A model generated the notes under the pieces. That model did no database searches and was not told the DNA's origin. It saw only the letters and a list, made by a program, of their open reading frames with translations. Below are positions 40,407-48,714 of a stretch of DNA of 64,000 bases, piece after piece. The stretch comes from CBDAUN01 sp965214615. GTDB lineage: Bacteria > Pseudomonadota > Gammaproteobacteria > Arenicellales > JAJDZL01. The first letter of the stretch is position 1. The number at the start of each line of letters is the position of its first letter. The stretch spans positions 1,922,001-1,986,000 of the forward strand of contig OZ243952.1 of the NCBI GenBank assembly GCA_965214615.1, read 5' to 3'. The position numbers were made by a program, and so were the translations under genes.

Positions 40407-42344
40407 ATGCTGACTAGTATTCGAGAGCGGGCGACAGGCTGGATTGCCTGGGCCATTGTCATCCTGATTACAATTCCATTCGCACTATGGGGTGTGAATT
40501 CGTATTTTACCGGCCTGACCGAAGTCGAAGTCGCCGAGGTCGATGGCGCTGAGATCGATTATCTGGACTACCAGCGGGCGCTATACGCTGAGCGGGACCG
40601 GGTGCGGAGCCAGCTTGGCACAAACGCGAGTCCGGAGTTGCTTTCAGGCAGCGTTCTCGGACGGCAGGTCGTAGAGCGAATGATCAATGATTTGCTGCTT
40701 TCACGCAATGCTGAAGACAGCGGCTACCGAATCAGCGATGGCCAGCTTGCGCGATTCATCCGGGCCGAATCAACCTTTCAGAGCGAAGGTCAGTTTGATC
40801 AGGCCCTCTATGAGCGGGTGCTTCAGTTTTCCGGATACAGCCCTTCGCAGTTTGAAGGCATTCAGCGTGTATCTGCGGCAGTACAGCAAATCCATAACGG
40901 CTTGTCGCTGTCGTCACTTGATCTGAGCAGCGCTGTGGAGCAAACGCTCTCGCTCGCCCTGCACATACGACACGGGGACTACGCCATTATTCGTCCCCAG
41001 CAGTTTCTTTCCGAGATCGACATCACCGCTGACATGATTCAAAGTGAATACGATGAAAATTCGGCGGACTACCGGGAACCGGAAAAGACACGGATTCAGT
41101 TTCTAGAATTGCAACTGGAGAACTTCGCGACCGACTACGATCCGTCGGAAGAGGAACTGAGCCGGATTTACGACGCCCAAACCGAGGAGTTTCTGAAAGA
41201 GGAGCAGCGTTCTGTCAGCCACGTTCTGATCGAACTGTCCGGCGACTCCGAAAACGCTGAGGACGATGCACTGGCTTTGGCGCAGGAAGTTGCAGAAAAG
41301 GCCAGGCAAGGGCTGGACTTTTCGACTCTTGCAAGCGAGTATTCCGCTGATGCAGGTTCGGCACAGGTCGGAGGCAGTCTCGGATTCATCAATCGCGGCG
41401 TTACAGTACCGGAATTTGAGGCAGTTGCATTTTCACAGGAAGAAGGGCAAATCAGCGACCCCGTCCGATCCCAGTTCGGCTATCACGTGATACGTGTTGA
41501 CGAAATCAGGGCCGAAGCCATCATGACCTTTGAAGAAGCGCGCTCTGATCTAATCGATGCGGCAACCAGGCAAGCTGCGGAAACGGAAATGTTCGAAGTG
41601 ATCGAGGAAGTGCGAAATGTTTCCTATGAGCAGCCTGAAACGCTTGAACCGGTAGCAGACAGCCTTGGACTCGAACTTCAGATCAGCGACTGGCTGACGC
41701 GGGAAAGCGGGGCAGGGGTGGCGGCTCATGCGGCGGTGCGCCAGGAGGCATTTAGCACCCAGGTCCTAGACGACGAATTTAACAGCGACGTAATTGAAAT
41801 TGATGTCGATCATTTCGTAGTTTTTCGAAAGTATGATTATCAGGCATCGAAACTGCTTCCGGTTGAAGAGGTTGAATCTGAAATCAGAGAAAAGCTGCTT
41901 GTTGCCATAAGTGCGGAGCAATCCGAGGCGCTTGGTCTTGAGATCATCGACGAACTCAACAGCGATGCAGAAATTGACTGGAATGATCTGATCGCTGACC
42001 GAGGACTGGAAAGTATTGCACTGCCATCAGGCGATGAATCTGCAGATTCAATCACGCTGGAGCTTCAATCCAGCGTCTATGCCAACGCAAAGCCTGATGG
42101 AAACTCGGTGTCCTACGGTGGCACCGGATTAAGTGACGGCAGTTATGCCGTATTCAGAATCACTGATATTGTCTATGGAGACATCGCTGAACTGGACGAT
42201 GCCCAGCGCAGTCAGGCGAGCACTTTGCTCAATCAACGATTCGGAGACGCCTTGTTTACCGGACATCTGACTTCACTGAGGAATGCAGCGAATATCGTGG
42301 TGCATGAAGACGCGCTGTCCGAATCGGGGCCGGACCTTTATTAG
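40407..42344 (+). CDS. ppiD: SurA N-terminal/PPIC periplasmic foldase
   Basis: 645 residues. A short cytosolic start and one membrane helix (WIAWAIVILITIPFALWGV) anchor it; residues of about 40-170 form a SurA-like chaperone part, and the parvulin domain is seen around residues 270-370 (SVSHVLIELSG, FSTLASEYSADAGSAQVGGS, FGYHVIRVDEI). PpiD helps proteins leaving the Sec channel to fold in the periplasm; the parvulin domain is often inactive. Length and order after hupB fit. Its stop overlaps the fabI stop on the other strand by 4 nt, so the genes converge with no space for a separate terminator. Confidence 0.93.
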   Translation: MLTSIRERATGWIAWAIVILITIPFALWGVNSYFTGLTEVEVAEVDGAEIDYLDYQRALYAERDRVRSQLGTNASPELLSGSVLGRQVVERMINDLLLSRNAEDSGYRISDGQLARFIRAESTFQSEGQFDQALYERVLQFSGYSPSQFEGIQRVSAAVQQIHNGLSLSSLDLSSAVEQTLSLALHIRHGDYAIIRPQQFLSEIDITADMIQSEYDENSADYREPEKTRIQFLELQLENFATDYDPSEEELSRIYDAQTEEFLKEEQRSVSHVLIELSGDSENAEDDALALAQEVAEKARQGLDFSTLASEYSADAGSAQVGGSLGFINRGVTVPEFEAVAFSQEEGQISDPVRSQFGYHVIRVDEIRAEAIMTFEEARSDLIDAATRQAAETEMFEVIEEVRNVSYEQPETLEPVADSLGLELQISDWLTRESGAGVAAHAAVRQEAFSTQVLDDEFNSDVIEIDVDHFVVFRKYDYQASKLLPVEEVESEIREKLLVAISAEQSEALGLEIIDELNSDAEIDWNDLIADRGLESIALPSGDESADSITLELQSSVYANAKPDGNSVSYGGTGLSDGSYAVFRITDIVYGDIAELDDAQRSQASTLLNQRFGDALFTGHLTSLRNAANIVVHEDALSESGPDLY

Positions 42345-43129
42345 AGCATCTTCTCGCTGAAGCCCACCATGTGGAAGCCGCCGTCCACATAGAGCACTTC
42401 GCCGGTGATTCCCGACGCCATATCCGAGCAGAGAAATGCTGCAGCGTTTCCTACTTCTTCGATGGTTACGCTGCGTCCTAGCGGCGCGGCTTTTTCGTAG
42501 TGATCCATCATGGATTTCATGCCGCGGATTCCTGCGGCGGCAAGAGTTCGAATAGGCCCGGCGGATATCGCATTGACGCGAATTCCCCGGGGGCCCAGCG
42601 ACTGGGCGCAGTATCGGGCACTTGCTTCGAGGCTGGCTTTTGCCACACCCATCACGTTGTATCCCGGCATGGCGCGTATCGAGCCGATGTAGGAGAGGGT
42701 AAGAAACGATCCGTTTCCTTCTTCCATCATCGGTGCAAACGTCCTCACCATTGCTGAAAAGCTGTACGAACTGATTTCATGCGCCGTAAGAAAACCTTCG
42801 CGGGTGATGGCATCGACGTAGTTTCCCGCCAGCTGGTCGCGCGGGGCAAAAGCGATTGAGTGAACTGCAACGTCTAGTGAATCCCAGCGACAGGATAGAG
42901 CGTCGCGCAGCTGCTCGATCTGATCATCGGTTGAAACGTCGCACGGCAGCACGATATCTGTACCGAGCTGTTCGGCGAACTTCTCGACTCGCGGGCGCAG
43001 CTTTTCGTTCTGATAGGTTAAAGCGAGTTCCGCACCATGTTCACGCATGGCGCTTGCAATACCCCATGCAATGGAACGATCGCTGGCGATCCCTGTGATC
43101 AGGGCTTTTTTTCCGTTCAGTATTCCCAT
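42341..43129 (-). CDS. fabI: enoyl-[acyl-carrier-protein] reductase (NADH)
   Basis: 262 residues, the size of FabI. NADH binding is shown by GKKALITGIASDRSIAWGI; the active-site Tyr and Lys are in SYIGSIRAMPGYNVMGVAKA (Y-x6-K spacing after GY); AISAGPIRTLAAAGI is the substrate loop. It makes the last reduction of fatty-acid elongation and is the target of triclosan-type inhibitors. The start ATG 43129 (MGILNGKKALITG) begins at the fold. Transcription converges on ppiD. Confidence 0.94.
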   Translation of the reverse strand: MGILNGKKALITGIASDRSIAWGIASAMREHGAELALTYQNEKLRPRVEKFAEQLGTDIVLPCDVSTDDQIEQLRDALSCRWDSLDVAVHSIAFAPRDQLAGNYVDAITREGFLTAHEISSYSFSAMVRTFAPMMEEGNGSFLTLSYIGSIRAMPGYNVMGVAKASLEASARYCAQSLGPRGIRVNAISAGPIRTLAAAGIRGMKSMMDHYEKAAPLGRSVTIEEVGNAAAFLCSDMASGITGEVLYVDGGFHMVGFSEKML

Positions 43130-43560
43130 TTCGAATTTGAACTCCTGTTAACTTTGTATTTCTGTTCGTCGAATAAATCGGTTCTACGACTAGCGTACGA
43201 GTGTTGGCTGTTTGATCCTAGATTGCAACGAATATAGGAAACGCTGAAAACTAACCGAGTGATCTCACTAAAGATAGGAAAGGAGCTGTGACATATGTTG
43301 CTCCTTTATTCTCTATCCTGTTTTCGATCCCGAAATAAGGATTCAATCGACAGTTTGTTTTCGTACTCTTTTCCGAGGCTGCAAGGAGGAGAGGTGACAC
43401 CAACTTGACAATTCTATCCTCTAATCTGCCATAAAATCGAGATTGTCGGCACATTCGATTACCACATCATTTACATTCATTGCAAAACTTAGTTCCCTGA
43501 TATCTGCGTCGGTTTCACCATTCGGGCCAAAGGATTGCTTCTTTGTACTCTATCCATCAT
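43130..43560. other. intergenic region with an inverted repeat
   Basis: About 430 nt without a supported gene between fabI and the cupin gene. An inverted repeat AAAGGAGC (43279-43286) and GCTCCTTT (43300-43307), with the outer GATAG/CTATC nearly extending it, could form a hairpin. The fabI promoter on the minus strand should lie within about 100 nt of 43130, but I see no consensus pair. Confidence 0.4.
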
Positions 43561-44043
43561 CTATTCGCAACCGCCGTTTCGATTGTAGCGATCCCATGCG
43601 ACCCAGCCTCCGGGACAGATAAATCCCCATTTACGCACTACCGGTCCGGTGATAAACAAAGTCCATGCGGTTTTATTTGCCGGAAGCTCAATCCTGTGCA
43701 GGTATGTCGGGTTGCGAAATGTCATCTGGCCCCGGCGGATGGTTCGCTGAATTCCGCCAGGCAGATGCTCAATCAATTCGCCGCTGAGCACAACGCTGAC
43801 CGAACTCCAAGGATGGTCATGCAATGCGCGGTCGTCGTCGCTGCCAAGAAATTGATGAAGGTAGATATTCAACAGACGATTACGCGGGACAAGGTAGCGA
43901 CGAATCAGGTAGTCGCCGCCATCGATTCCGGTAATGTTGCGTACTGAAAGAAAACGGCCGACTCCGTCGGCATGCTGACGACCGCCAACGAACAGCCAAA
44001 GAGCGGCCAGTGCGAGCGTTAAAACTGTGATGGAAATAAACAT
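43561..44043 (-). CDS. membrane-anchored cupin-type protein
   Basis: 160 residues. An N-terminal membrane helix (FISITVLTLALAALWLFVGG) is followed by a cupin-like barrel: LHDHPWSSVSVVLSGELIEH has the H-x-H motif, then the second half with RNPTYLHRIEL. Such HDHPW cupins are metal-binding but their reaction is unknown. ATG 44043 (MFISITV) is preferred to the upstream ATG because it leads straight into the helix. It stands alone, facing away from the bactofilin gene. Confidence 0.7.
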   Translation of the reverse strand: MFISITVLTLALAALWLFVGGRQHADGVGRFLSVRNITGIDGGDYLIRRYLVPRNRLLNIYLHQFLGSDDDRALHDHPWSSVSVVLSGELIEHLPGGIQRTIRRGQMTFRNPTYLHRIELPANKTAWTLFITGPVVRKWGFICPGGWVAWDRYNRNGGCE

Positions 44044-44428
44044 ATTGCTTCCTGCGTGCAAAATTCAAAATTCATAAAACTTGTTCTATGTAGGGAATTG
44101 TACAGCAAAAAATACGTTTGTAAATAGCTTGTCCGCCATAAACTGACGCAAATAAGCGAAAAATAGGGTTTTTTCACAAATTTGGAAGATTTCGACAGCC
44201 CGAAGTCATGCGCACTTATATGCGTATAATGCATATTATGTCAAATTATAAGCATTCATAATCGATCCTCGTATGTTTCTCAATGTGGCAATTCAGGTTA
44301 TTTCGTATAATAGTCCTTTGGTGGAGTAATGCCGATTGCGGCCAATCCTATTACTGCAAGGTTCGTTCTCCCCTTACACGACTTATTCGTCATTCAGTTG
44401 CGTCAACCCCAGAACAAGGAGGCAACCT
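44044..44428 (+). promoter_or_regulatory. divergent intergenic region with candidate bactofilin promoter
   Basis: About 385 nt, AT-rich, without a gene. Two perfect TATAAT hexamers occur on the plus strand at 44225-44230 and 44306-44311; neither has a clear TTGACA at 16-18 nt. The second is nearer the bactofilin gene. ACAAGGAGGCAACCT before ATG 44429 is a strong ribosome binding site. Confidence 0.4.
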
Positions 44429-44980
44429 ATGCTACGCAGCAAGAAAGAATCACCAGACTCGAGAAGCAATAAAGATACCCCGTCGATCAGTCGAGCCAGT
44501 CCCGCACCCCAGCGAGCGCACAACGATCCCGTTGCAACTCCTGTTGCCAGGCCCGTAAGCTCCAGCGCTAAATCCACCTACATCGGCAATAATTCCCAGT
44601 TCGTCGGAGATCTGTCCGGAAGCGCCGACCTGGTGATCGCAGGAAAGTTCAAAGGCAAGGTGTCGTTACCCAAGAACAACGTGACCATTGAGCAGACCGG
44701 CATCGTAGAAGCCACGATTCAGGCACAGATGATCGAAGTCAAAGGTAAAATTGAAGGACAGTTCAATGCGGATCATACGTTCAAGGTAACAAGTTCCGGC
44801 CTGGTCAAAGGCGACGTCAAATCACGCAACATCGTTCTTGAGAGCGATTGCGACTTTAACGGTTCGATTCAGATGATCAAGGACGAAACACCCCCTGATT
44901 CCGCCCAGAAGGCACCGCAGCCTCCTAAGTCCGTTGCACCGCAGCCTGCGCCTCAAAAACCGCAATCTTCCGCAACCTAA
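44429..44980 (+). CDS. bactofilin, polymer-forming cytoskeletal protein
   Basis: 183 residues. A Ser/Pro/Ala-rich N-terminal tail is followed by the bactofilin beta-helix (residues of about 50-150) with repeated short strands: IGNNSQFVGDLSGSADLVIA, GKFKGKVSLP, GIVEATIQAQMIEVKGKIEG and SGLVKGDVKSRNIVLES. A Pro/Gln-rich tail ends the protein. Bactofilins form filaments that position cell-wall or stalk-making enzymes. The start ATG 44429 is set by the AGGAGG sequence; the longer frame back to 44336 is not needed. A peptidase partner (M23 type) often encoded nearby is not present; a methyltransferase-like gene follows. Confidence 0.88.
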   Translation: MLRSKKESPDSRSNKDTPSISRASPAPQRAHNDPVATPVARPVSSSAKSTYIGNNSQFVGDLSGSADLVIAGKFKGKVSLPKNNVTIEQTGIVEATIQAQMIEVKGKIEGQFNADHTFKVTSSGLVKGDVKSRNIVLESDCDFNGSIQMIKDETPPDSAQKAPQPPKSVAPQPAPQKPQSSAT

Positions 44981-45098
44981 GCGCATTCGGCAGCACGCAC
45001 TGAGATATAGTTGAACCTCGTTTGCGATCTGGAACGGAAGCGAGACAACCCCGCAGCCAATATCGGAACAAGGTCGACTCACAGATGTGAGCCTATAA

Positions 45099-45839
45099 AT
45101 GCGACTAAAAAGGGAACCTTCAAACGAAGTCGAGCACTTGGCCGTCGACGGCCAAGTGCTTCAAACCAAGGGGTTTACGTCAATTCTGGAACACTTGGAG
45201 CGGATCGGCGATCGAAACTACTCAATAATCGATCTCGGTCAAATTAATTCGACGGTATTCGATGCACTCACGAGCTACGGTTCCCCAAACTTTAATTTTT
45301 TCAATTGCAGTCTGCGTCAAAAATTCGTTGAAGCATCGCAAAGCCCTCCGCAAGCCGGAACTTACTCCCATCTTGAAATGATGCCACCGGCGGAATTGCA
45401 GGACAACTTGGAGAAACATCATGAAGACTATCCCATCGAGATCATCGTCGCCTGGGACCTGCTGAACTATCTTTCGAAACGAAGCATCGTGGAATTGATG
45501 GCGCTGCTTAGTCCTTTCTGCAAGCGCGGCGCAGTCATGCACGCCTTGGTGTGGACAGACGGACGAATACCAATTCACCCGATGAAGTTCGAAGTCAATC
45601 AACTCGGTGAACTCGTATTTCACACTTCACCGAATTCCGAATCGCTCGAGATACCGCCCTACACTGCGCAAACTATACGCTCGCTGATGCCCAGCTTCAA
45701 CATAGTCCGCCTATCCGCCTTGTCGATTGGAATGCACGATTGCCTGTTTGAATTCGAAAGTTTGCAGGACCCGCCTAACCCTGAATTGATCACGTTGCAA
45801 AGCACTATTCCGACTTACAGACAATACAAAAGCAATTGA
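45099..45839 (+). CDS. SAM-dependent methyltransferase-like protein
   Basis: 246 residues. A Rossmann-type core can be followed: NYSIIDLGQINSTVFDAL in place of the SAM-binding glycine loop, then EIIVAWDLLNYLSKRSIVEL (motif resembling the class I V-W-DLLNYL acid loop) and RGAVMHALVWTD. The glycine-rich loop is not conserved, so binding of SAM is doubtful. No family name can be given. It begins at ATG 45099 and includes, near its N terminus, a 28-bp perfect palindrome. It lies 118 nt after the bactofilin gene on the same strand. Confidence 0.55.
   Translation: MRLKREPSNEVEHLAVDGQVLQTKGFTSILEHLERIGDRNYSIIDLGQINSTVFDALTSYGSPNFNFFNCSLRQKFVEASQSPPQAGTYSHLEMMPPAELQDNLEKHHEDYPIEIIVAWDLLNYLSKRSIVELMALLSPFCKRGAVMHALVWTDGRIPIHPMKFEVNQLGELVFHTSPNSESLEIPPYTAQTIRSLMPSFNIVRLSALSIGMHDCLFEFESLQDPPNPELITLQSTIPTYRQYKSN
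45133..45160. repeat. perfect 28-bp palindrome
   Basis: The left arm is AGCACTTGGCCGTC (45133-45146) and the right arm its exact reverse complement to 45160, centred on GTCGAC, with no loop. It lies inside the first codons of the methyltransferase-like gene. It could be a regulator site or a structure in the mRNA. Confidence 0.85.
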
Positions 45840-45913
45840 ACCGTCTCGTATTGCGTCAACTCGCCGACCAATACTTGGACCGAGTCTTCAAATGCCCCGA
45901 GCTTGGCAAACAC

Positions 45914-46921
45914 TCAGTTGCGCTTTGATATCTTGCTTATTTCGCGAATTAACTCAGACTTGTAGGTGATGCCGTTTTTGCGGGCTGCGCGACGACTGTC
46001 AAACCGCCTTTGCCCGGGCAGACGAACCTGCGAGTCGCTGAGCATCTCGGCGAACAGCATCTCAATCCTATCGGAAAAGTCGCAGTTAAATCTTGACGGA
46101 TGAATCGCAATCAGCAGTTGCCCTACTCCCGGCGGTTCGCCTTCGCCATCAAAAAAGGATGATGCTTCGTATGAAAAATGACCGCCAGTCAATCCTGCTG
46201 CAAGAATTTCGACTGCCAGCGCAAGCGCCGCGCCCTTTGCGCCTCCCGCTGGCAACAGACTTCCCAGCAAAGCCGCGTCGGGATCCGTAGTCGCCGCACC
46301 GGACTCGTCTATCGCCCAGTGATCCGGAATCTTCTCGACATTATCAGCTGCGAGCTTGATCCGTCCTCGTGCGACGACGCTCAAGGAAAGATCGACTACC
46401 AGAGGGTCCGCATCAAGCCGCGGGCAGGAAAATGCCACGGGATTGGTTCCGAGAACAGGCCGGACGCCACCGGCAAATGCCATCGCCTTGGGGGTATTGG
46501 CAAAAAGTATTCCGACATGGCCTGAGCGCGCAAGCGTTTCAACCGGGTGGCCGGCAACGCCGCAGTGATGCGAACGACCAATTGCCGCCACCGCAATTCC
46601 CGAATCAGCTACATGCGCACACAGCCATTGCAACGCTGTGTTCAATGCCGGATACGCGAACCCGCCATTGGCGTTGACAGACACAGCGCTAGCGCTAATT
46701 TCACAATGCGTGGGCAGCGCAGCGCCGTCGAGCTTCCCGCTATGCAATTGATTGACATAGGACGGAATCCGTGACAGTCCGTGGGAAGGCACGCCGTCCG
46801 CGTCAGAAAGCGTCAAGGCACGTGCCACATCCTGCGCTGCTGCCGGTGCGACTGCATTTGCAGTCAGTGCTCCGCCGGCGAGTTCCTCTGCCTCTTCAAT
46901 CGACAACGTCACATCGCGCAT
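45914..46921 (-). CDS. Ldh2-family (malate/lactate-type) dehydrogenase, likely sulfolactate dehydrogenase
   Basis: 335 residues of the LDH2/MDH2 family, which has its own fold and uses NAD(P). Motifs: DADGVPSHGLSRIPSYVNQL, the catalytic GRSHHCGVAGHPVE, and GTNPVAFSCPR with the substrate loop. ComC, (R)-sulfolactate dehydrogenase, belongs to this family; so do lactate, malate and ureidoglycolate enzymes. Its place as the last gene of the hpsN unit makes a role in sulfolactate/sulfopyruvate interconversion the best inference. ATG 46921 is chosen over ATG 46942 because MRDVTLSIEEAEEL begins the fold. It follows the zinc ADH by 24 nt. Confidence 0.8.
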   Translation of the reverse strand: MRDVTLSIEEAEELAGGALTANAVAPAAAQDVARALTLSDADGVPSHGLSRIPSYVNQLHSGKLDGAALPTHCEISASAVSVNANGGFAYPALNTALQWLCAHVADSGIAVAAIGRSHHCGVAGHPVETLARSGHVGILFANTPKAMAFAGGVRPVLGTNPVAFSCPRLDADPLVVDLSLSVVARGRIKLAADNVEKIPDHWAIDESGAATTDPDAALLGSLLPAGGAKGAALALAVEILAAGLTGGHFSYEASSFFDGEGEPPGVGQLLIAIHPSRFNCDFSDRIEMLFAEMLSDSQVRLPGQRRFDSRRAARKNGITYKSELIREISKISKRN

Positions 46922-46945
46922 CGCAGATTCCCGGCGCGCCAAAGA

Positions 46946-47935
46946 CTACGGATTCAGTATGATTTTGGGCGCGCCGACCTGACCGCCTATCAAATCCCTG
47001 AATGCGCCCGCGCCGTCCGACAAAGGCCTTAGGTCTATCCAGTCCAGAGGACCAATCTGTCCGGTGTATATCTTTTTTGCCGCAGCCTTGATATCCAGTG
47101 CCGTATAGGTATACGTCCCAATGAATGTGATTTCCGAAAGCGTCAGGGTGCGCACATCTACACCGCCGGAGGCCGAACCGAGTCCAATGTGCATGACCAC
47201 GCCTCCCGGCTTCACCGAACTAATCGCGGTTCTTCGCGTTGCCTCGTTTCCGACTGCATCAAATACCAGATCGAAGTCTGCAGCCGGTATGTCGGCACGA
47301 CTTGGATCGACAACTTTGCAAGTGCCGGTCTGTTCTGCAACTTTTCGCCGCAGCGCATTGGTTTCGCAAAGAGTTATATCCTTGCATCCATAGTCCTTGA
47401 GGAACAGAACGCAAAACATCCCGACCGACCCACTGCCGATAACAAGCGCAGAAAGTTCCGAAGTCGGACGCGCAACTGCCTTGTCGGCCAGTCTGACCGC
47501 ATGCAAGGCGGTTGCCGCGGGCTCAGTCAGCGCAACGTGGTCCGAATTCGCATCTTCAGGAACCGGAATCAGATTCTTAGCCGGAAAACCGATATAGTCA
47601 GCAAACGCACCTGGGAGATTCATGCCGATCAGCTTTCTATTCGCGCATAAATTGGTTCGTCCATCTAGACACACATCGCACTCGCCGCATGTAATTAGCG
47701 GATTGAGCACAACCTTTTTTCCCGTCATCTTCCCATCGACTACGGTCCCGCATACTTCGTGACCTAAAATCAAAGGTGGAACCCTGCGGCTGTCGTGACC
47801 GAGAAACGCATGCAGGTCAGACCCGCAGATTCCAGCGGCTTCGATATGAATGAGGGACTCCCCTGATCCTAGATCCGGATCTGGCTCTTCCCTGTATTCG
47901 ACGGTTTTCGGTGCTGTATAGACGAGTGCTTTCAT
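46946..47935 (-). CDS. zinc-dependent alcohol dehydrogenase (MDR), probable DHPS dehydrogenase
   Basis: 329 residues of the medium-chain alcohol dehydrogenase family. Catalytic zinc ligands are seen in AGICGSDLHAF and GHEVCG; structural zinc in CGECDVCLDGRTNLC; the cofactor motif is VIGSGSVGMFC. Enzymes of this kind oxidise secondary alcohols such as sorbitol or 2,3-butanediol. In known dihydroxypropanesulfonate (DHPS) clusters, accessory 2-dehydrogenases help isomerise DHPS (from memory, one zinc-type and one SDR-type, HpsO and HpsP); which is which is uncertain, so no symbol is given. Its start overlaps the SDR stop by ATGA. Confidence 0.82.
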   Translation of the reverse strand: MKALVYTAPKTVEYREEPDPDLGSGESLIHIEAAGICGSDLHAFLGHDSRRVPPLILGHEVCGTVVDGKMTGKKVVLNPLITCGECDVCLDGRTNLCANRKLIGMNLPGAFADYIGFPAKNLIPVPEDANSDHVALTEPAATALHAVRLADKAVARPTSELSALVIGSGSVGMFCVLFLKDYGCKDITLCETNALRRKVAEQTGTCKVVDPSRADIPAADFDLVFDAVGNEATRRTAISSVKPGGVVMHIGLGSASGGVDVRTLTLSEITFIGTYTYTALDIKAAAKKIYTGQIGPLDWIDLRPLSDGAGAFRDLIGGQVGAPKIILNP

Positions 47936-48696
47936 TTGGCTGTAAATCCTCCATCGACGAATAATGTCTGGCCAGTGACGTAGTCCGATGCGCGCGAAGC
48001 CAAAAACAAAACCGGGCCATCTAAGTCGGTCATTTCTCCGTTGCGTCCGATTGCCGTCTGACTTGCCATCCGCTCTGCAAGTTCCTTGTCTCCGAAAACC
48101 GGGGCTGTCAGCTCAGTCGGAAAAAAACCTGGAGCAATCGCGTTACAGCCAATTCCGTAGCGCGACCACGATTCCGCCATCGCGCGGGTCAGCTGGACAA
48201 CGCCGCCTTTGGATGCGCCGTAGGCCATTCCGTTGGCAAATGCGCGCTGTGATTGCAGAGAGGCGACATTGATAATCTTTCCCCACCGGCGCTCTTTCAT
48301 TTCGTTGACAAACATCCTCGAAAAGAAAAACGGAATCGATAAATTCAAATTCACTGTGTATTGCCAGCTCTCCCAGCTGACTGATTCGGCGGGTTCGCGC
48401 AGATTCACCCCGGCTGCATTGACGATAATATCAGGGGCACCGTAGCAACTGCGGATGGACTGCATAGCGTCTGCCAATTCGCCTTCGCCGGACAGATCCA
48501 TCGCAACCCACTTCGCCGCACCGCCGGTGCGAATGATTTCGTCACATCGCCGCGCGAGCAATTCCTCGCGGCGGGCGATGAGTACAACGCTGGCTCCGGC
48601 ATCAGCAAGGATAGCGCTTATCGCCAGACCGATTCCGGAGCTTGCCCCCGTAACGGCCGCAACACGCCCGGTAAGATTGAATAAGTCGGACTTCAT
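47932..48696 (-). CDS. SDR-family oxidoreductase, probable DHPS dehydrogenase
   Basis: 254 residues with the classical short-chain dehydrogenase plan: TGASSGIGLAISAIL for the cofactor, NAAGVN, and the catalytic Tyr and Lys in YGASKGGV; it ends YVTGQTLFVDGGFTAK. It is most like 3-oxoacyl-reductase or gluconate dehydrogenase types by sequence, but the operon, between hpsN and a zinc dehydrogenase, suggests DHPS or a related diol as substrate. It overlaps the zinc dehydrogenase gene by 4 nt and follows hpsN by 18 nt. Confidence 0.82.
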   Translation of the reverse strand: MKSDLFNLTGRVAAVTGASSGIGLAISAILADAGASVVLIARREELLARRCDEIIRTGGAAKWVAMDLSGEGELADAMQSIRSCYGAPDIIVNAAGVNLREPAESVSWESWQYTVNLNLSIPFFFSRMFVNEMKERRWGKIINVASLQSQRAFANGMAYGASKGGVVQLTRAMAESWSRYGIGCNAIAPGFFPTELTAPVFGDKELAERMASQTAIGRNGEMTDLDGPVLFLASRASDYVTGQTLFVDGGFTAK

Positions 48697-48714
48697 GATT
48701 CGCGCCTAGGTGCG

